Below are positions 40,149-49,185 of a DNA stretch of 64,000 nt, one piece after another; the first letter of the stretch is position 1; each line of letters opens with the position of its first letter. The stretch lies in contig NZ_CP129382.1 in assembly GCF_030435705.1 (NCBI RefSeq), positions 1,240,001 to 1,304,000 of the forward strand. Reading direction: 5' to 3'. The notes beneath the pieces were generated by a model. That model ran no database searches, was not told the DNA's origin, and saw only the letters and a list, made by a program, of their open reading frames with translations. Origin of the DNA: Rhizobium sp. SSA_523. GTDB lineage: Bacteria > Pseudomonadota > Alphaproteobacteria > Rhizobiales > Rhizobiaceae. The position numbers and the translations under genes are program-made.

Positions 40149-41706
40149 GGTTCGCCTCTCCTTCCGAATTGCCAATCCGGCCCGTCGCCCCGTCGCCTGC
40201 GCGATCACCGAGCCATTCGCCCGCCATCATCAGGCCAAGCCGTCTCGCCGAGGCCTCCTGTGCCGGGATCGGCGGCGACAGACGGCCGCCGACAATGGCC
40301 TGGATCCGGTCGGCAAGCGCCATGACCTCATCCAGGTCCTCCGAAATCAGAAGCACGGCCGTTCCCTGCCTCCGTGCCTCCAGGATACGGTGATGCACGG
40401 CGGCCACCGCGCCTTCATCCAGGCCGCGCGCCGGTTGTGCGGCAATCAGGATGCGGGGATGCTCGATCAGGTTCCGGCCGAGGATGAGCTTTTGCATATT
40501 GCCGCCGGAAAGCAGCCGGATGCGGCTGGCCGGGCTTGCGCCGCGCACGTCGAATTCGTCGATGATCTTCTGCGCAAAAGCCATGCCTTTCCTGCGGTCA
40601 ACGAGACCCTTGCGCGAAAAACCCGAGAGGCGTTCCAGCACCGCGTTTTCCCAGACCGCCATCTCGCCGATCGCCCCTTCGGCGTTGCGGTCCTCGGGAA
40701 TGCGGCCGATCCCGGCGGAGACGACATCGGCGACCGAGAGGGTGCCCACGGGCTGGCCGAAGAGACGAAGATCGCCCGCCGTCCTGGCCGCCGTGCCGGA
40801 AAGAAGCTGCGCCAGCAGCGCCTGCCCATTGCCGGAAACACCGATAATGCCGAGAACCTCCCCTGCCCGCAGCGAAAAATCCACCGCTTTGAGCCTGTCC
40901 ACGCCGCCGCGGCGCACCGTGATCCCTGCTGCTTCCAGCACGATCTCGCCCGGCGTCGAGGCGTCGCGGACGGGCCGCTCCACGGTCCGGCCGACCATCA
41001 GTTCGGCCAATTCCGCCTTGCTGGTTTGAGACGGCTTGCGCTCGGCAACGTGACGTCCGCCGCGCAGCACCACGACACGGTCTGCCGTCGACATCACCTC
41101 GTCCAGCTTGTGCGAGATGAAGATCAGCGAAAGCCCCTGCCGGGCCATGTCCTTGAGCGTGGAGAACAGATGCTCGGCCTCGATCTGCGTCAACACCGCC
41201 GTCGGCTCGTCGAGGACCAGGATCCTGGCATCATTGTACAGCGCCTTGAGGATTTCCACACGCTGCTGCTCGCCGACCGAAAGATCGCCAAGCCTTGCAT
41301 CCGGATCGACCTTCAGGCCGAAGCGCTGTGAAATGCCGATCAGCTTTGCCTTGGCCTGTGCCCGCTTCAGGCGGAGCGACCAGAGGCTTTCGGTGCCTGT
41401 CGTCACGTTTTCCAGCACCGTCAGATTGGGTGCGAGGGCAAAATGCTGGTGCACCATGCCGATCCCGGCGCGAATTGCCGCGCGCGGCTTGCCGGGCGGC
41501 AGTTCCGCGCCATCAACCAGCACGCGGCCGGTATCGGGCACGTAATGGCCAAAGAGGATGTTCATCAGCGTCGTCTTGCCGGCGCCGTTTTCGCCGAGCA
41601 GGGCGACGATCTCGCCTTTGGCCAGCGACAGAGAGATATTGTCATTGGCCAGCATGGTGCCGAACCGCTTGCTCACACCCTCGATCTGAAGAACCGCTGT
41701 GCTCAT
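40138..41706 (-). CDS. ABC transporter ATPase with two nucleotide-binding domains
   Basis: This 522-residue protein is read from ATG 41706. It has two ABC domains: the first with GENGAGKTT, LSVGEQQRVEI and LVLDEPTAVL; the second with GVSGNGQALL, LSGGNMQKLILG and AAQPARGLDEGA. The second domain lacks the normal Lys in the Walker A and Glu in the Walker B, as usual for the nucleoside or sugar importer subtype. It energises uptake through the two permeases. Confidence 0.88.
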   Translation of the reverse strand: MSTAVLQIEGVSKRFGTMLANDNISLSLAKGEIVALLGENGAGKTTLMNILFGHYVPDTGRVLVDGAELPPGKPRAAIRAGIGMVHQHFALAPNLTVLENVTTGTESLWSLRLKRAQAKAKLIGISQRFGLKVDPDARLGDLSVGEQQRVEILKALYNDARILVLDEPTAVLTQIEAEHLFSTLKDMARQGLSLIFISHKLDEVMSTADRVVVLRGGRHVAERKPSQTSKAELAELMVGRTVERPVRDASTPGEIVLEAAGITVRRGGVDRLKAVDFSLRAGEVLGIIGVSGNGQALLAQLLSGTAARTAGDLRLFGQPVGTLSVADVVSAGIGRIPEDRNAEGAIGEMAVWENAVLERLSGFSRKGLVDRRKGMAFAQKIIDEFDVRGASPASRIRLLSGGNMQKLILGRNLIEHPRILIAAQPARGLDEGAVAAVHHRILEARRQGTAVLLISEDLDEVMALADRIQAIVGGRLSPPIPAQEASARRLGLMMAGEWLGDRAGDGATGRIGNSEGEANHAV

Positions 41707-43106
41707 GAGGGCCATCCTGCAATCGGGAAACGGTGCTGCCAGCGTCCATCCTGCTCCAGGGCAGCGGCCAGTTGCAACAGCAAAGGCTCCGCACCCATGG
41801 GCGCCATGAGCTGGACCGGCAGCGGCAATCCCTCCGCATCGGCGCCGAATGGCAGCGTCAGCGCCGGAAAGCCGGAGGCATTGGCAAGGGCGGCAAGCGG
41901 CGCAAAGGCGGCCATGCGCTGAAAATGCAGATCCGTATCCCGGTGATTGCTGGGAAAGGAGCCGAGCGGCAGAGGTGCCGAAGACAGGATCGGGCTCAGC
42001 AGACAGTCGATGCCGTCAAACAGGCGCCAGAGATCCCGGCTGACAAGGATCATCGCGTTCAGGCTCTGCCACAGGCCGCGCGCCGTGATCGACAGGCCGC
42101 GCTCGATGACGGCCTGGGTCAATATCTCCGTTTTTCCCGCATCGAGGTCGAACCTCGTAATGGTATCGGCAAGATTGACGCAGACGATATCGACGAAGGC
42201 GCGGCGGCTCGTCGCTGCCATCGCCTCGACTGCTGAGGCGGCGAGCGGCACAAGCCTGTGGCCGAGCGATTCCAGATGGCGCGCCGCATCCTCGACGACC
42301 TGGCTTCGCTCCGGCGTCGTGGCAAGCGCCTCCCCCGTCCCGGTCAGCAGACCTATTCGCAGCCCCCCGCCCGGCACGGGCTGCAGGGCAACGGGCGGAT
42401 AGGGTCCGCGGGTCTTGCCCGACACGGCGGCGAAGAGCGCGGACGTATCGCGCACCGAGCGGCAGATGCCGAGTTCCGTGGCAATGCCGCCCAGATGATT
42501 GCCGAAGAGCGGCCCGGCCGGCATCAGGCCGCGGCTCGGTTTCAGCCCGACAAGGCCGCAGCAGGCGGCCGGTACGCGGATCGAGCCGCCGGCATCGGTG
42601 GCGTGGGCGATGGACACAATGCCCGCCGCAACGGCGGCTGCCGCGCCCCCGGACGATCCGCCGGCGGAAAGAGCCGGCGCCAGGGGATTGCGGGCCAGCG
42701 GGCCGACGGCCGGTTCGCTGGCCAGCGACAGGCCGAATTCCGGACTGGTTGTCAGGCCGAACAGGCAGAAGCCGGCGGCGCGAAACCGTTCCGCCAGATC
42801 CGAATCGACCACTCCGCCGCGCCGCGCCATCAGCCTCGAGCCGGCCGTGACCGGAAACCCGGCAAATGGACCACCAAGATCCTTGCCGAGCGTCGGCACG
42901 CCGGCAAAGGGCATGGCCCGCCGCTCGTCGACAGGCAAGGCATCGATGCGTTCGGCAGCCTCAAGCCCCTTTTGCGGATCCTGATGCGCAATGGCGCCGA
43001 GATCCTTAAAAGCCTGCGCTGCCGACATGGCGGCCGTCATGACCTGACGGCTGGAGAGACGGCTATCGCCGATCGCCTCTGCCAGCGCTGTTGCATCCGC
43101 ATGCAT
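41703..43106 (-). CDS. Amidase signature hydrolase
   Basis: This 467-residue protein is read from ATG 43106 (TTG 43112 adds two codons). It has the amidase signature with the Ser-cisSer-Lys triad: Lys in LGKDLGG, SAGGSSGGAAAAVAAG and a GGSIRVPAACCG segment. Family members hydrolyse amides to carboxylates and ammonia. Encoded between the binding protein and ATPase, it likely cuts an imported amide or ureido compound. Confidence 0.85.
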   Translation of the reverse strand: MHADATALAEAIGDSRLSSRQVMTAAMSAAQAFKDLGAIAHQDPQKGLEAAERIDALPVDERRAMPFAGVPTLGKDLGGPFAGFPVTAGSRLMARRGGVVDSDLAERFRAAGFCLFGLTTSPEFGLSLASEPAVGPLARNPLAPALSAGGSSGGAAAAVAAGIVSIAHATDAGGSIRVPAACCGLVGLKPSRGLMPAGPLFGNHLGGIATELGICRSVRDTSALFAAVSGKTRGPYPPVALQPVPGGGLRIGLLTGTGEALATTPERSQVVEDAARHLESLGHRLVPLAASAVEAMAATSRRAFVDIVCVNLADTITRFDLDAGKTEILTQAVIERGLSITARGLWQSLNAMILVSRDLWRLFDGIDCLLSPILSSAPLPLGSFPSNHRDTDLHFQRMAAFAPLAALANASGFPALTLPFGADAEGLPLPVQLMAPMGAEPLLLQLAAALEQDGRWQHRFPIAGWPS

Positions 43107-43115
43107 GGGCAAGGC

Positions 43116-44102
43116 TTACTTCGGCTCGTCCATGATCTTCGGCACTTCGAAAGTTCCGGCCTTGATCTCGGCGCGCTTGGCTTCCATCGCGGCTTCCGCA
43201 TCGGCCGGCGCCACGCCCTTGACGTAGACGATGTCGCTGCCGCCTTCCTTCATCAGGCCAAAGGCCGTGTAGTCGCGACCGGTCGGCTTGCCGGCGGCAA
43301 TATCGGCCAATGCGGCATTCAGGATGGGACGGAAATTCCAGAGTGCATTGGCAAATACGGTGTCCGGATAGCGCGGCGTATAATCAATGAGCGAACCGAT
43401 CGACTTGATCTTGCGCTCCTTGGCCGCATCCGCCGTGCCGATCCGCTCGCCGAACAGGATGTCCGCGCCGGCATCGATCTGCGCCAGGCCGGCCTCGCGA
43501 GCCTTCGGCGGATCGAAGAAGGTGCCGATAAAGGTCACGAGGTGCTTGGCGTCCGGGTTGACGGCCTTCACGCCCGCACCGAAAGCGTTGATCAGCATGT
43601 TGACTTCCGGAATGGGCATGGCGCCGACCGAGCCGACGGTGTTGGACTTGGTCATCTTGCCGGCAAGCATGCCGGCGAGATAGGCGCCGTCGAAATTCCA
43701 GGTGCCGAAGACGCCGAAATTATCGCCGGCCTCTTTGCCGCTCGACCCCATGACGAAGGCGGTTTCCGGATAATCAGCGGCCACTTCGCGGGCCTGTTTT
43801 TCCACAGGGAAAGTTTCGCCGATGATCAGCTTGGCGCCCTGCTCGGCATATTCACGCATGGCACGGGGATAATCGGTTCCGGACACGCCTTCCGAAAAGA
43901 CATACTCGATGACGCCTTCCTTGGCCGCATCCTGCAGTGCCTTGTGGAGAACCGAGTTCCAGGCATTTTCCACCGGCGAGCCGTGAATGCCGGCGACTTT
44001 GACCGGTGACGCCGCACGAACGGAGGGCACGAGGGCGCTTGCGGAAAGGGCCAGACCGGAGGCAAGGACGCCGCGCCTGGAAAGATACAGTCTGTTGATC
44101 AT
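43116..44102 (-). CDS. BMP-family substrate-binding protein
   Basis: This 328-residue protein begins with a twin-arginine-type signal (LSRRGVLASG) followed by a hydrophobic stretch and an Ala-rich cleavage region. The body follows the BMP/Med family (PF02608-like): YAEQGAKLIIG, FGTWNFDGAYLAGM, SVGAMPIPEVNM and TPRYPDTVFANALWN. These proteins bind nucleosides or related bases in the periplasm. It is the first gene of the operon, directly behind a promoter with a strong operator. Confidence 0.88.
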   Translation of the reverse strand: MINRLYLSRRGVLASGLALSASALVPSVRAASPVKVAGIHGSPVENAWNSVLHKALQDAAKEGVIEYVFSEGVSGTDYPRAMREYAEQGAKLIIGETFPVEKQAREVAADYPETAFVMGSSGKEAGDNFGVFGTWNFDGAYLAGMLAGKMTKSNTVGSVGAMPIPEVNMLINAFGAGVKAVNPDAKHLVTFIGTFFDPPKAREAGLAQIDAGADILFGERIGTADAAKERKIKSIGSLIDYTPRYPDTVFANALWNFRPILNAALADIAAGKPTGRDYTAFGLMKEGGSDIVYVKGVAPADAEAAMEAKRAEIKAGTFEVPKIMDEPK

Positions 44103-44119
44103 CGATTGTTCCCCTGGAT

Positions 44120-44135
44120 TTTACCACTCGGTAAA
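44120..44135. promoter_or_regulatory. Palindromic operator in front of BMP operon
   Basis: TTTACC (44120-44125), a 4-base spacer and GGTAAA (44130-44135) form a perfect 6-bp dyad, typical for TetR- or GntR-family repressors. It sits between the -10 and the start at 44102. No such regulator is encoded in the window, so the repressor must act in trans. Confidence 0.7.
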
Positions 44136-44163
44136 TTCGTAGCATCGCCTAAATTAAAGTCAA
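44136..44163 (-). promoter_or_regulatory. Promoter of the BMP transporter operon
   Basis: On the minus strand TTGACT (44163-44158) and TACGAA (44141-44136) are separated by 16 bases. The dyad operator starts right after the -10, which would let a repressor block initiation. Confidence 0.55.
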
Positions 44164-44422
44164 GAAAATCAGTTGATTGCAAATTGGGCACGTCTACCCA
44201 TCTTGGCTGGCAGAATTGTCCTGCGGCTCGCATCTGACCTCAACTTCTTTCGCAGGTTTGCGCCTAGCAGAGCGTTGCCCAATCGGCAACGAACACTGCG
44301 CAAATTTCAACTTCCCAGCAATGCCTGCCTCTGAAACCATAGACTGGCACCGCCTGCCTGCCTTATCCGGACGAGATATCGGGATCCATCAGGGCAAGAG
44401 GCAAACGAGGAGCGTTTCCGGC
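44164..44422. other. Intergenic region before ferredoxin
   Basis: About 260 bases hold no convincing gene. A GTTGCC/GGCAAC inverted repeat (GTTGCCCAATCGGCAAC) occurs near 44275-44291 and may be a regulatory hairpin. The ferredoxin promoter presumably lies here. Confidence 0.35.
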
Positions 44423-44782
44423 ATGGCCTATGTGATCACTGCGCCCTGTATCGATGTCAAGGATGGGGCTTGCACCGCAGCCTGTCCCGTCGACTGCATT
44501 TATGAGGGCGGCCGCATGTTCTACATTCATCCGGACGAATGCATCAATTGCGGCCTCTGCCTGTCGATCTGTCCTGTCGACGCGATCACCTGGGATGAGG
44601 AGATCAAGCCGGAGGCCGAGGTCTTCCTCGACATCAACCGGCAGTTCTTTTCGGCCGAGGTCAGCGGCCTCGGCTCTCCCGGCGGATGGGAGAAGGCAAT
44701 GGTCGCAGCCGATCATCCGGCCGTTGCCGCCTTCGAACCAAGATTCCCGCACGGCCAGGCGACGGGCCACGACGCTGGATGA
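44423..44782 (+). CDS. 7Fe-type ferredoxin (3Fe-4S and 4Fe-4S)
   Basis: This 119-residue protein is read from ATG 44423. Cys9, Cys17, Cys21 and Cys25 make one cluster motif; Cys40, Cys43, Cys46 and Cys50 (CINCGLCLSIC) make the second. The spacing C-x7-C-x3-C matches the FdxA-type ferredoxin with a 3Fe-4S site. It transfers electrons to a partner oxidoreductase; the FAD enzyme at 47740-49098 is a nearby candidate. It is convergent with the LysR gene. Confidence 0.88.
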   Translation: MAYVITAPCIDVKDGACTAACPVDCIYEGGRMFYIHPDECINCGLCLSICPVDAITWDEEIKPEAEVFLDINRQFFSAEVSGLGSPGGWEKAMVAADHPAVAAFEPRFPHGQATGHDAG

Positions 44783-44848
44783 GGGTCAGCCTCCCCGGCA
44801 GGATCCCCAACGACCCGTCATCTCCCACCGATCGTTGCGGCAGGATCG

Positions 44849-45772
44849 TCACCGGGCAACGATCTCCTCGATCATCGCCGCGAAAATCGCCAGACGATCC
44901 GAGAGATATTCGGCCATCACGTCGGAGGCATAGGGAAGCTTGCGGGTTCGCGGCACGATGACCCCCAGGCGCGCCGTCTCGGTCCGCACCCCGGAGATCG
45001 GCAGCGCCAGCACGTGGCCCGCCTTGAGCTCCTCGTAAAATCCCATGGGCGTGTAGAAGGCGACGCCGGCGCCCGACAGGATGAGCGGCTTCAGCATCAT
45101 CTGGTTATTGCTCGAGACCAGCGCCCGGGCGTGCCGTTCGAGAGCGCCCAGCTCCAGAGAGAACATGAAGCTCGTCACGTCATTGTCGAGCTGCAGCAGG
45201 AGCTTGAACTGAGCGCATTGCTCCACGGAAACGGTCTTCATTTTCGCCAGCGGATGGTCACGGGCGACGATCGCCATGATCGGCATCGGGACCGAGGAGA
45301 GCAGCCTGACATCCCCTGGCCTGGCAATATCGAAGGTAATGCCGACATCGACGTCGTCATCGGTAAGGAGGCCGAAGATGCGGGCGTAGTTTTCGGTCCG
45401 GATACGGAAATCGACGGCTGGATGGTTGCGGGTGAAGTCCATCAGGCATTGCGGCATGAAGGTGATCGCGAGACTGTCGAGGCAGGCGATCGGAATGCGC
45501 CCCGTGATCTTGCCGGCAAGATCGCCGAGTTCGCCGCGCATCACCTCGTAATCCTGAAGCGTCGCCTTGGCGTGTCGCAGGACGATCCGCCCTGCCCCGG
45601 TCAAGCGCAGACCATCCGGCATCCGCTCGAAGAGCGGAATCCCGAGCTCGTCCTCCAGCTTCTTGATCTGTCGGCTCAGCGCCGATGTGGCAACATGCAG
45701 TTCCTCGGACGCCCTGCGAATGGAGCCGGAGCGGGCGACGGCGGCAAAATACCTGAGAATGCTGGCGTGCAT
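44849..45772 (-). CDS. LysR-family transcriptional regulator
   Basis: This 307-residue protein has an N-terminal winged helix (ILRYFAAVARSGSIRRASEE, then VATSALSRQIKKLEDELGIP) and a C-terminal substrate-binding-like domain. It probably controls the operon of the enoyl-CoA hydratase, CoA-transferase, oxidoreductase and importer genes on the same strand, upstream. Activators of this family bind the pathway substrate or an intermediate. Confidence 0.85.
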   Translation of the reverse strand: MHASILRYFAAVARSGSIRRASEELHVATSALSRQIKKLEDELGIPLFERMPDGLRLTGAGRIVLRHAKATLQDYEVMRGELGDLAGKITGRIPIACLDSLAITFMPQCLMDFTRNHPAVDFRIRTENYARIFGLLTDDDVDVGITFDIARPGDVRLLSSVPMPIMAIVARDHPLAKMKTVSVEQCAQFKLLLQLDNDVTSFMFSLELGALERHARALVSSNNQMMLKPLILSGAGVAFYTPMGFYEELKAGHVLALPISGVRTETARLGVIVPRTRKLPYASDVMAEYLSDRLAIFAAMIEEIVAR

Positions 45773-45812
45773 GGCGTCTCCCGCGGTTCGAAGCTCCTGT
45801 TCTACCGCACGA

Positions 45813-46586
45813 TCAGCGTCCCTTCCACACCGGCTTGCGTTTCTCGATGAAGGCGGTGACACCTTCCTGCGCATCCTCGCTCCGCAGCGCCCGGACAAGC
45901 GCATGTGTCTTCAAGGCCTGCGCCTCGGCGGGAGTTAGATGCGCCGTGCGGTTCACCGTATGCTTGATGGCCTTCAGCGACAGCGGCGCGCAGGCAACGA
46001 TATCGCCGACAAAGCGGTCCACCTCCTCGTCGAGCTGCTCCGGCTCGACAACCGCGTTGACGATGCCGAAGGCGTGCATTTCGTCGGCGCTGAACTGGCG
46101 TCCCGTCATCAGGACCTCCATGGCGCGATTATAGGGGATCTTGCGCTGCAGCAGCACCATGCCGCCATCGAGCGGCATGCGCCCGACACGCGCCTCCGGC
46201 AGGCCGAAGCGGGCGCTCGACGCGGCAATCACGATATCGCAGCCGAGCACCATTTCGAAACCGCCGCCGAGCGCAAAGCCGTTGACGCGCGCGATGACCG
46301 GAACATCGAGACTGCGGCGGAAGGAGAGACCGCCAAAACCGTTGCGGCGGTCAACGGCCCAATAGTCCAGCCCGGACTGGCTGACGCCTTTCATATCCGC
46401 GCCGGCACAAAAGGCCTTGGTGCCGGCACCGGTTAAAACAACGCAGGAAATATCGTCACGCGCTTCGATCTCCTGCCAGATGGCTTCCAGCGCCTCTTCC
46501 GTGGCGGCATCGACGGCATTCATGCGGTCGGGCCGGTCGATCGTTACGCGCGCGACGCGGTCGGCGACCAGAAAATCAACGCTCAT
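45813..46586 (-). CDS. Enoyl-CoA hydratase/isomerase family protein
   Basis: This 257-residue protein is read from ATG 46586. It has crotonase-fold markers: AFCAGADMKG, RVNGFALGGGFEMVLGCD and ARFGLPEARVGRMP. Glu catalytic residues common to hydratases are present in the LGGGFE region. It overlaps the CoA-transferase stop by 4 bases, so it acts on a CoA thioester made by that enzyme. Confidence 0.85.
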   Translation of the reverse strand: MSVDFLVADRVARVTIDRPDRMNAVDAATEEALEAIWQEIEARDDISCVVLTGAGTKAFCAGADMKGVSQSGLDYWAVDRRNGFGGLSFRRSLDVPVIARVNGFALGGGFEMVLGCDIVIAASSARFGLPEARVGRMPLDGGMVLLQRKIPYNRAMEVLMTGRQFSADEMHAFGIVNAVVEPEQLDEEVDRFVGDIVACAPLSLKAIKHTVNRTAHLTPAEAQALKTHALVRALRSEDAQEGVTAFIEKRKPVWKGR

Positions 46587-47743
46587 GCCGCATCCTCTTG
46601 CCCGTCGCCACCGATCGAAGCGAGGATTTCGGCATTGTGCTCGCCCAGGCGGGGCGGCGGAATGCGCACGCGAACCTCGGCGGAGGACATGTCGATGGGA
46701 GACCCGATCAGGCGGATAGGCCCCGCCGCCGTTTCGCCCGCCTCCAGGATCATGCGGTTGATCAGGGTCTGCTCGTCCTCCAGCGCTTCGGCGATCGTGC
46801 GGACGGGAGCGCAGAGAATGTCGACACCCTCCAGCCGCTTGACCCAATGAGCGGTCGAATTCTTCTTGAACTCTTCACGGAAGACAGTCTGCAGTTCCGG
46901 CCGGTGCTCCATCTGGACATCGAAACTCGCATAGCGCGGATTGGCGGACAGGTCGTCGATCTCCAGCGCCTTGCAGATATCCTGCAGGGGGTTCGGCTTG
47001 AAGGCGCCGACCATCACGATCGCGCTGTCGGTCGTCTCGAACACGCCGGTCAGCGGAAATGCGCCCCAGTTCAGCTCCTTGTTGCGCATCATGTGGACCG
47101 TTCCCTCCTGCATCTGCATGGCCAGCATGGAGGAGTAGAGGCTGACGGCCACCTGCTGCCCCTCGCCGGTCTTCGCGCGCTGAAGGAGCGCCAGGAGAAT
47201 GCCCTGCACGAGATGCATGCCGGCTGAGAAATCCGCCAGCGGCGTGGCATAGATGGAGAGCGGGTGGCTCTGGTCGGACTTGCGTCGCATCACTCCGGAA
47301 ACGGCCTGTGCCAGAACGTCCTGGCCGCCTTTGTGCTCGTAAGGCCCGGTCAATCCGTAACCGGTGCCGACCGCATAGATGAGCTTCGGATTGCGCTTCT
47401 TCAGCGCCTCATAGCCAAACCCCATCCGCTCCATCACGCCCGGCCGGAAATTGTTGACCACGACATCGGCCCGGTCGATCAGCGCCAGGACGGCAGCCCG
47501 CGCATCCTCCCGCTTCAGATCCAGCGCAAGGCTGCGCTTGTTGCGGTTGAGCGAGCAGAAGACGGGATTGTTGAGACCGTCGGGATCGGAACCCAGCGAC
47601 CAGCGGGACAGATCGCCGATCTTCTCCTTCTCGATCTTGATGACATCGGCGCCGTAATCGGCCAGCATCTGCGTGCAGCAGGGGCCGAGCATCACCTGGG
47701 TGAAATCCACGACGCGGATATCGGTCAGAGGTAGGGTATTCAT
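46583..47743 (-). CDS. Class III (CaiB/BaiF-type) CoA-transferase
   Basis: This 386-residue protein has RVVDFTQVMLGPCCTQML, ADVIKIEKEKIGDLSR, LNRNKRSLALDLK and YATPLADFSAGMH, where Asp is the catalytic residue of class III transferases. It moves CoA from a donor to a carboxylic acid. It overlaps the FAD enzyme stop and is coupled to the enoyl-CoA hydratase, so it likely activates the imported acid for beta-oxidation-like steps. Confidence 0.87.
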   Translation of the reverse strand: MNTLPLTDIRVVDFTQVMLGPCCTQMLADYGADVIKIEKEKIGDLSRWSLGSDPDGLNNPVFCSLNRNKRSLALDLKREDARAAVLALIDRADVVVNNFRPGVMERMGFGYEALKKRNPKLIYAVGTGYGLTGPYEHKGGQDVLAQAVSGVMRRKSDQSHPLSIYATPLADFSAGMHLVQGILLALLQRAKTGEGQQVAVSLYSSMLAMQMQEGTVHMMRNKELNWGAFPLTGVFETTDSAIVMVGAFKPNPLQDICKALEIDDLSANPRYASFDVQMEHRPELQTVFREEFKKNSTAHWVKRLEGVDILCAPVRTIAEALEDEQTLINRMILEAGETAAGPIRLIGSPIDMSSAEVRVRIPPPRLGEHNAEILASIGGDGQEDAA

Positions 47744-49098
47744 TCGGCAGCCTCCAGATAGCTGGCATTGGCGGAAGGGGTATCGCCGGGATCGGCACCC
47801 TGAGCCCGCATTTGGTGTTGAATGGCCTTCACATCGGCTTTGCGCACGGTGGTGCCGGCCTTCAGCGCAAGCGTTGCCGCCACGCCGGCAGCCTCGCCCA
47901 TGGCCATGCAGGGCGGGATCTCGCGGCTCGATTTCTGCGCCTGCGGCGTTGCGGAATAGTGACGCCCGGTAACCAGCAGCTGGTCGACTTCCTTCGGCAG
48001 CATGGCGCGGTAGGGCGTGTAATAATCGCGGCCACGGCAGACGGAATCGGCAAAATGCCGGCGGCTCATCACATCATCCTTGGTCACCACATATTCGCCT
48101 TGCAGCATGCGCGTCTGACGCACGCCGGTCTGGGGCGCGAAATCGACGACATAGGCCTGTTCGAAGCCCGGCAGCTTGGCGCGGGCGAACTCCATCAGCC
48201 GGCCCATGCGCGCCCGGCCCTCCACCTCCGCCGCCGCAAGGTCTTCCACCTTAAGGCCGGAGAGTTTGGGCATATGCGGGCAATTGAGCCAGATGACCCC
48301 CGGCAGCGGCGTCTTCAGCCACCAATAGGACCAGCACCCGCCGATCAGTCGCTTGGCCTCGTGATCGAGCGCCTTGAAGGCCTCCGGCTCTTCGAATTCG
48401 AACCGTTCCGCCGCCTCGGTGTCGACGCCACCCCAGCGGGAGACGGTCGTCAGAATGAAGGTGTCCTCGATATGCGCGGCACCGGCATTGGCGGCGACAT
48501 CCAGATCGCCCGTGGCATCGATGATGACGCTCCCCATGATCGCCTCCAGCCCGGACTTTGTCTGGCAGACCACACCCTTGATCACCCCGTCCTCGACAAT
48601 GGCCGAGGAGAACCAGCTATGGGTGCGCAGCTTGATGCGGCTTTCCACGAACATGTCATAGGCCGCCTGCTTGAAGCCGTCGGGATCGAAGGCCGCCGCG
48701 TAGCAGATCGGGTGCGGCGCGGTCGGCGTATGGAAATCGAACAATCCCCAGCGCGCCCAGCGGCGCCAGTTTTCCGGCAGGTCGCGGCTGTCGATCTGCC
48801 GGTCGTTCTCATCCGGCACGACGCAGAGGTTCTTCGACCGCATGCGGTCGATCATCTCGCCGCAAATGCCCTGCACGGTGATCTCAAGCCCGTTGACCAT
48901 GTCGTCGAGCACCAGCACCATGCCGCCCGTCGCAAGCCCGCCGAGATAGGGATAGCGTTCGACGAGAGTGACCGATGCGCCATTGCGGGCGGCGGAGATG
49001 GCCGCGGATATTCCTGCTGGACCGCCGCCCACCACGACCACATCGGAGCGATCGACAACGGTTGCGGGACGTTGGGGGATGTGGATGGTCGCATGCAT
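47740..49098 (-). CDS. FAD-dependent oxidoreductase
   Basis: This 452-residue protein is read from ATG 49098. It has the dinucleotide-binding motif VVVVGGGPAGISAAISAARN near the N-terminus, followed by YLGGLATGGM, and the late FAD site GEAAGVAATLALKAG. It belongs to the FAD_oxidored-type family, with no obvious substrate clue. It may work with the ferredoxin at 44423. The gene is coupled to the CoA-transferase by a 4-base overlap. Confidence 0.83.
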   Translation of the reverse strand: MHATIHIPQRPATVVDRSDVVVVGGGPAGISAAISAARNGASVTLVERYPYLGGLATGGMVLVLDDMVNGLEITVQGICGEMIDRMRSKNLCVVPDENDRQIDSRDLPENWRRWARWGLFDFHTPTAPHPICYAAAFDPDGFKQAAYDMFVESRIKLRTHSWFSSAIVEDGVIKGVVCQTKSGLEAIMGSVIIDATGDLDVAANAGAAHIEDTFILTTVSRWGGVDTEAAERFEFEEPEAFKALDHEAKRLIGGCWSYWWLKTPLPGVIWLNCPHMPKLSGLKVEDLAAAEVEGRARMGRLMEFARAKLPGFEQAYVVDFAPQTGVRQTRMLQGEYVVTKDDVMSRRHFADSVCRGRDYYTPYRAMLPKEVDQLLVTGRHYSATPQAQKSSREIPPCMAMGEAAGVAATLALKAGTTVRKADVKAIQHQMRAQGADPGDTPSANASYLEAAE

Positions 49099-49185
49099 GC
49101 TCGTTCCTCCCGGTAATGCCGGCATGGTGAAGGGTGCGCCGTCGCGATGGACGCGCGGCTGTTTCTGGTGATGGGGCTCGAAGCG

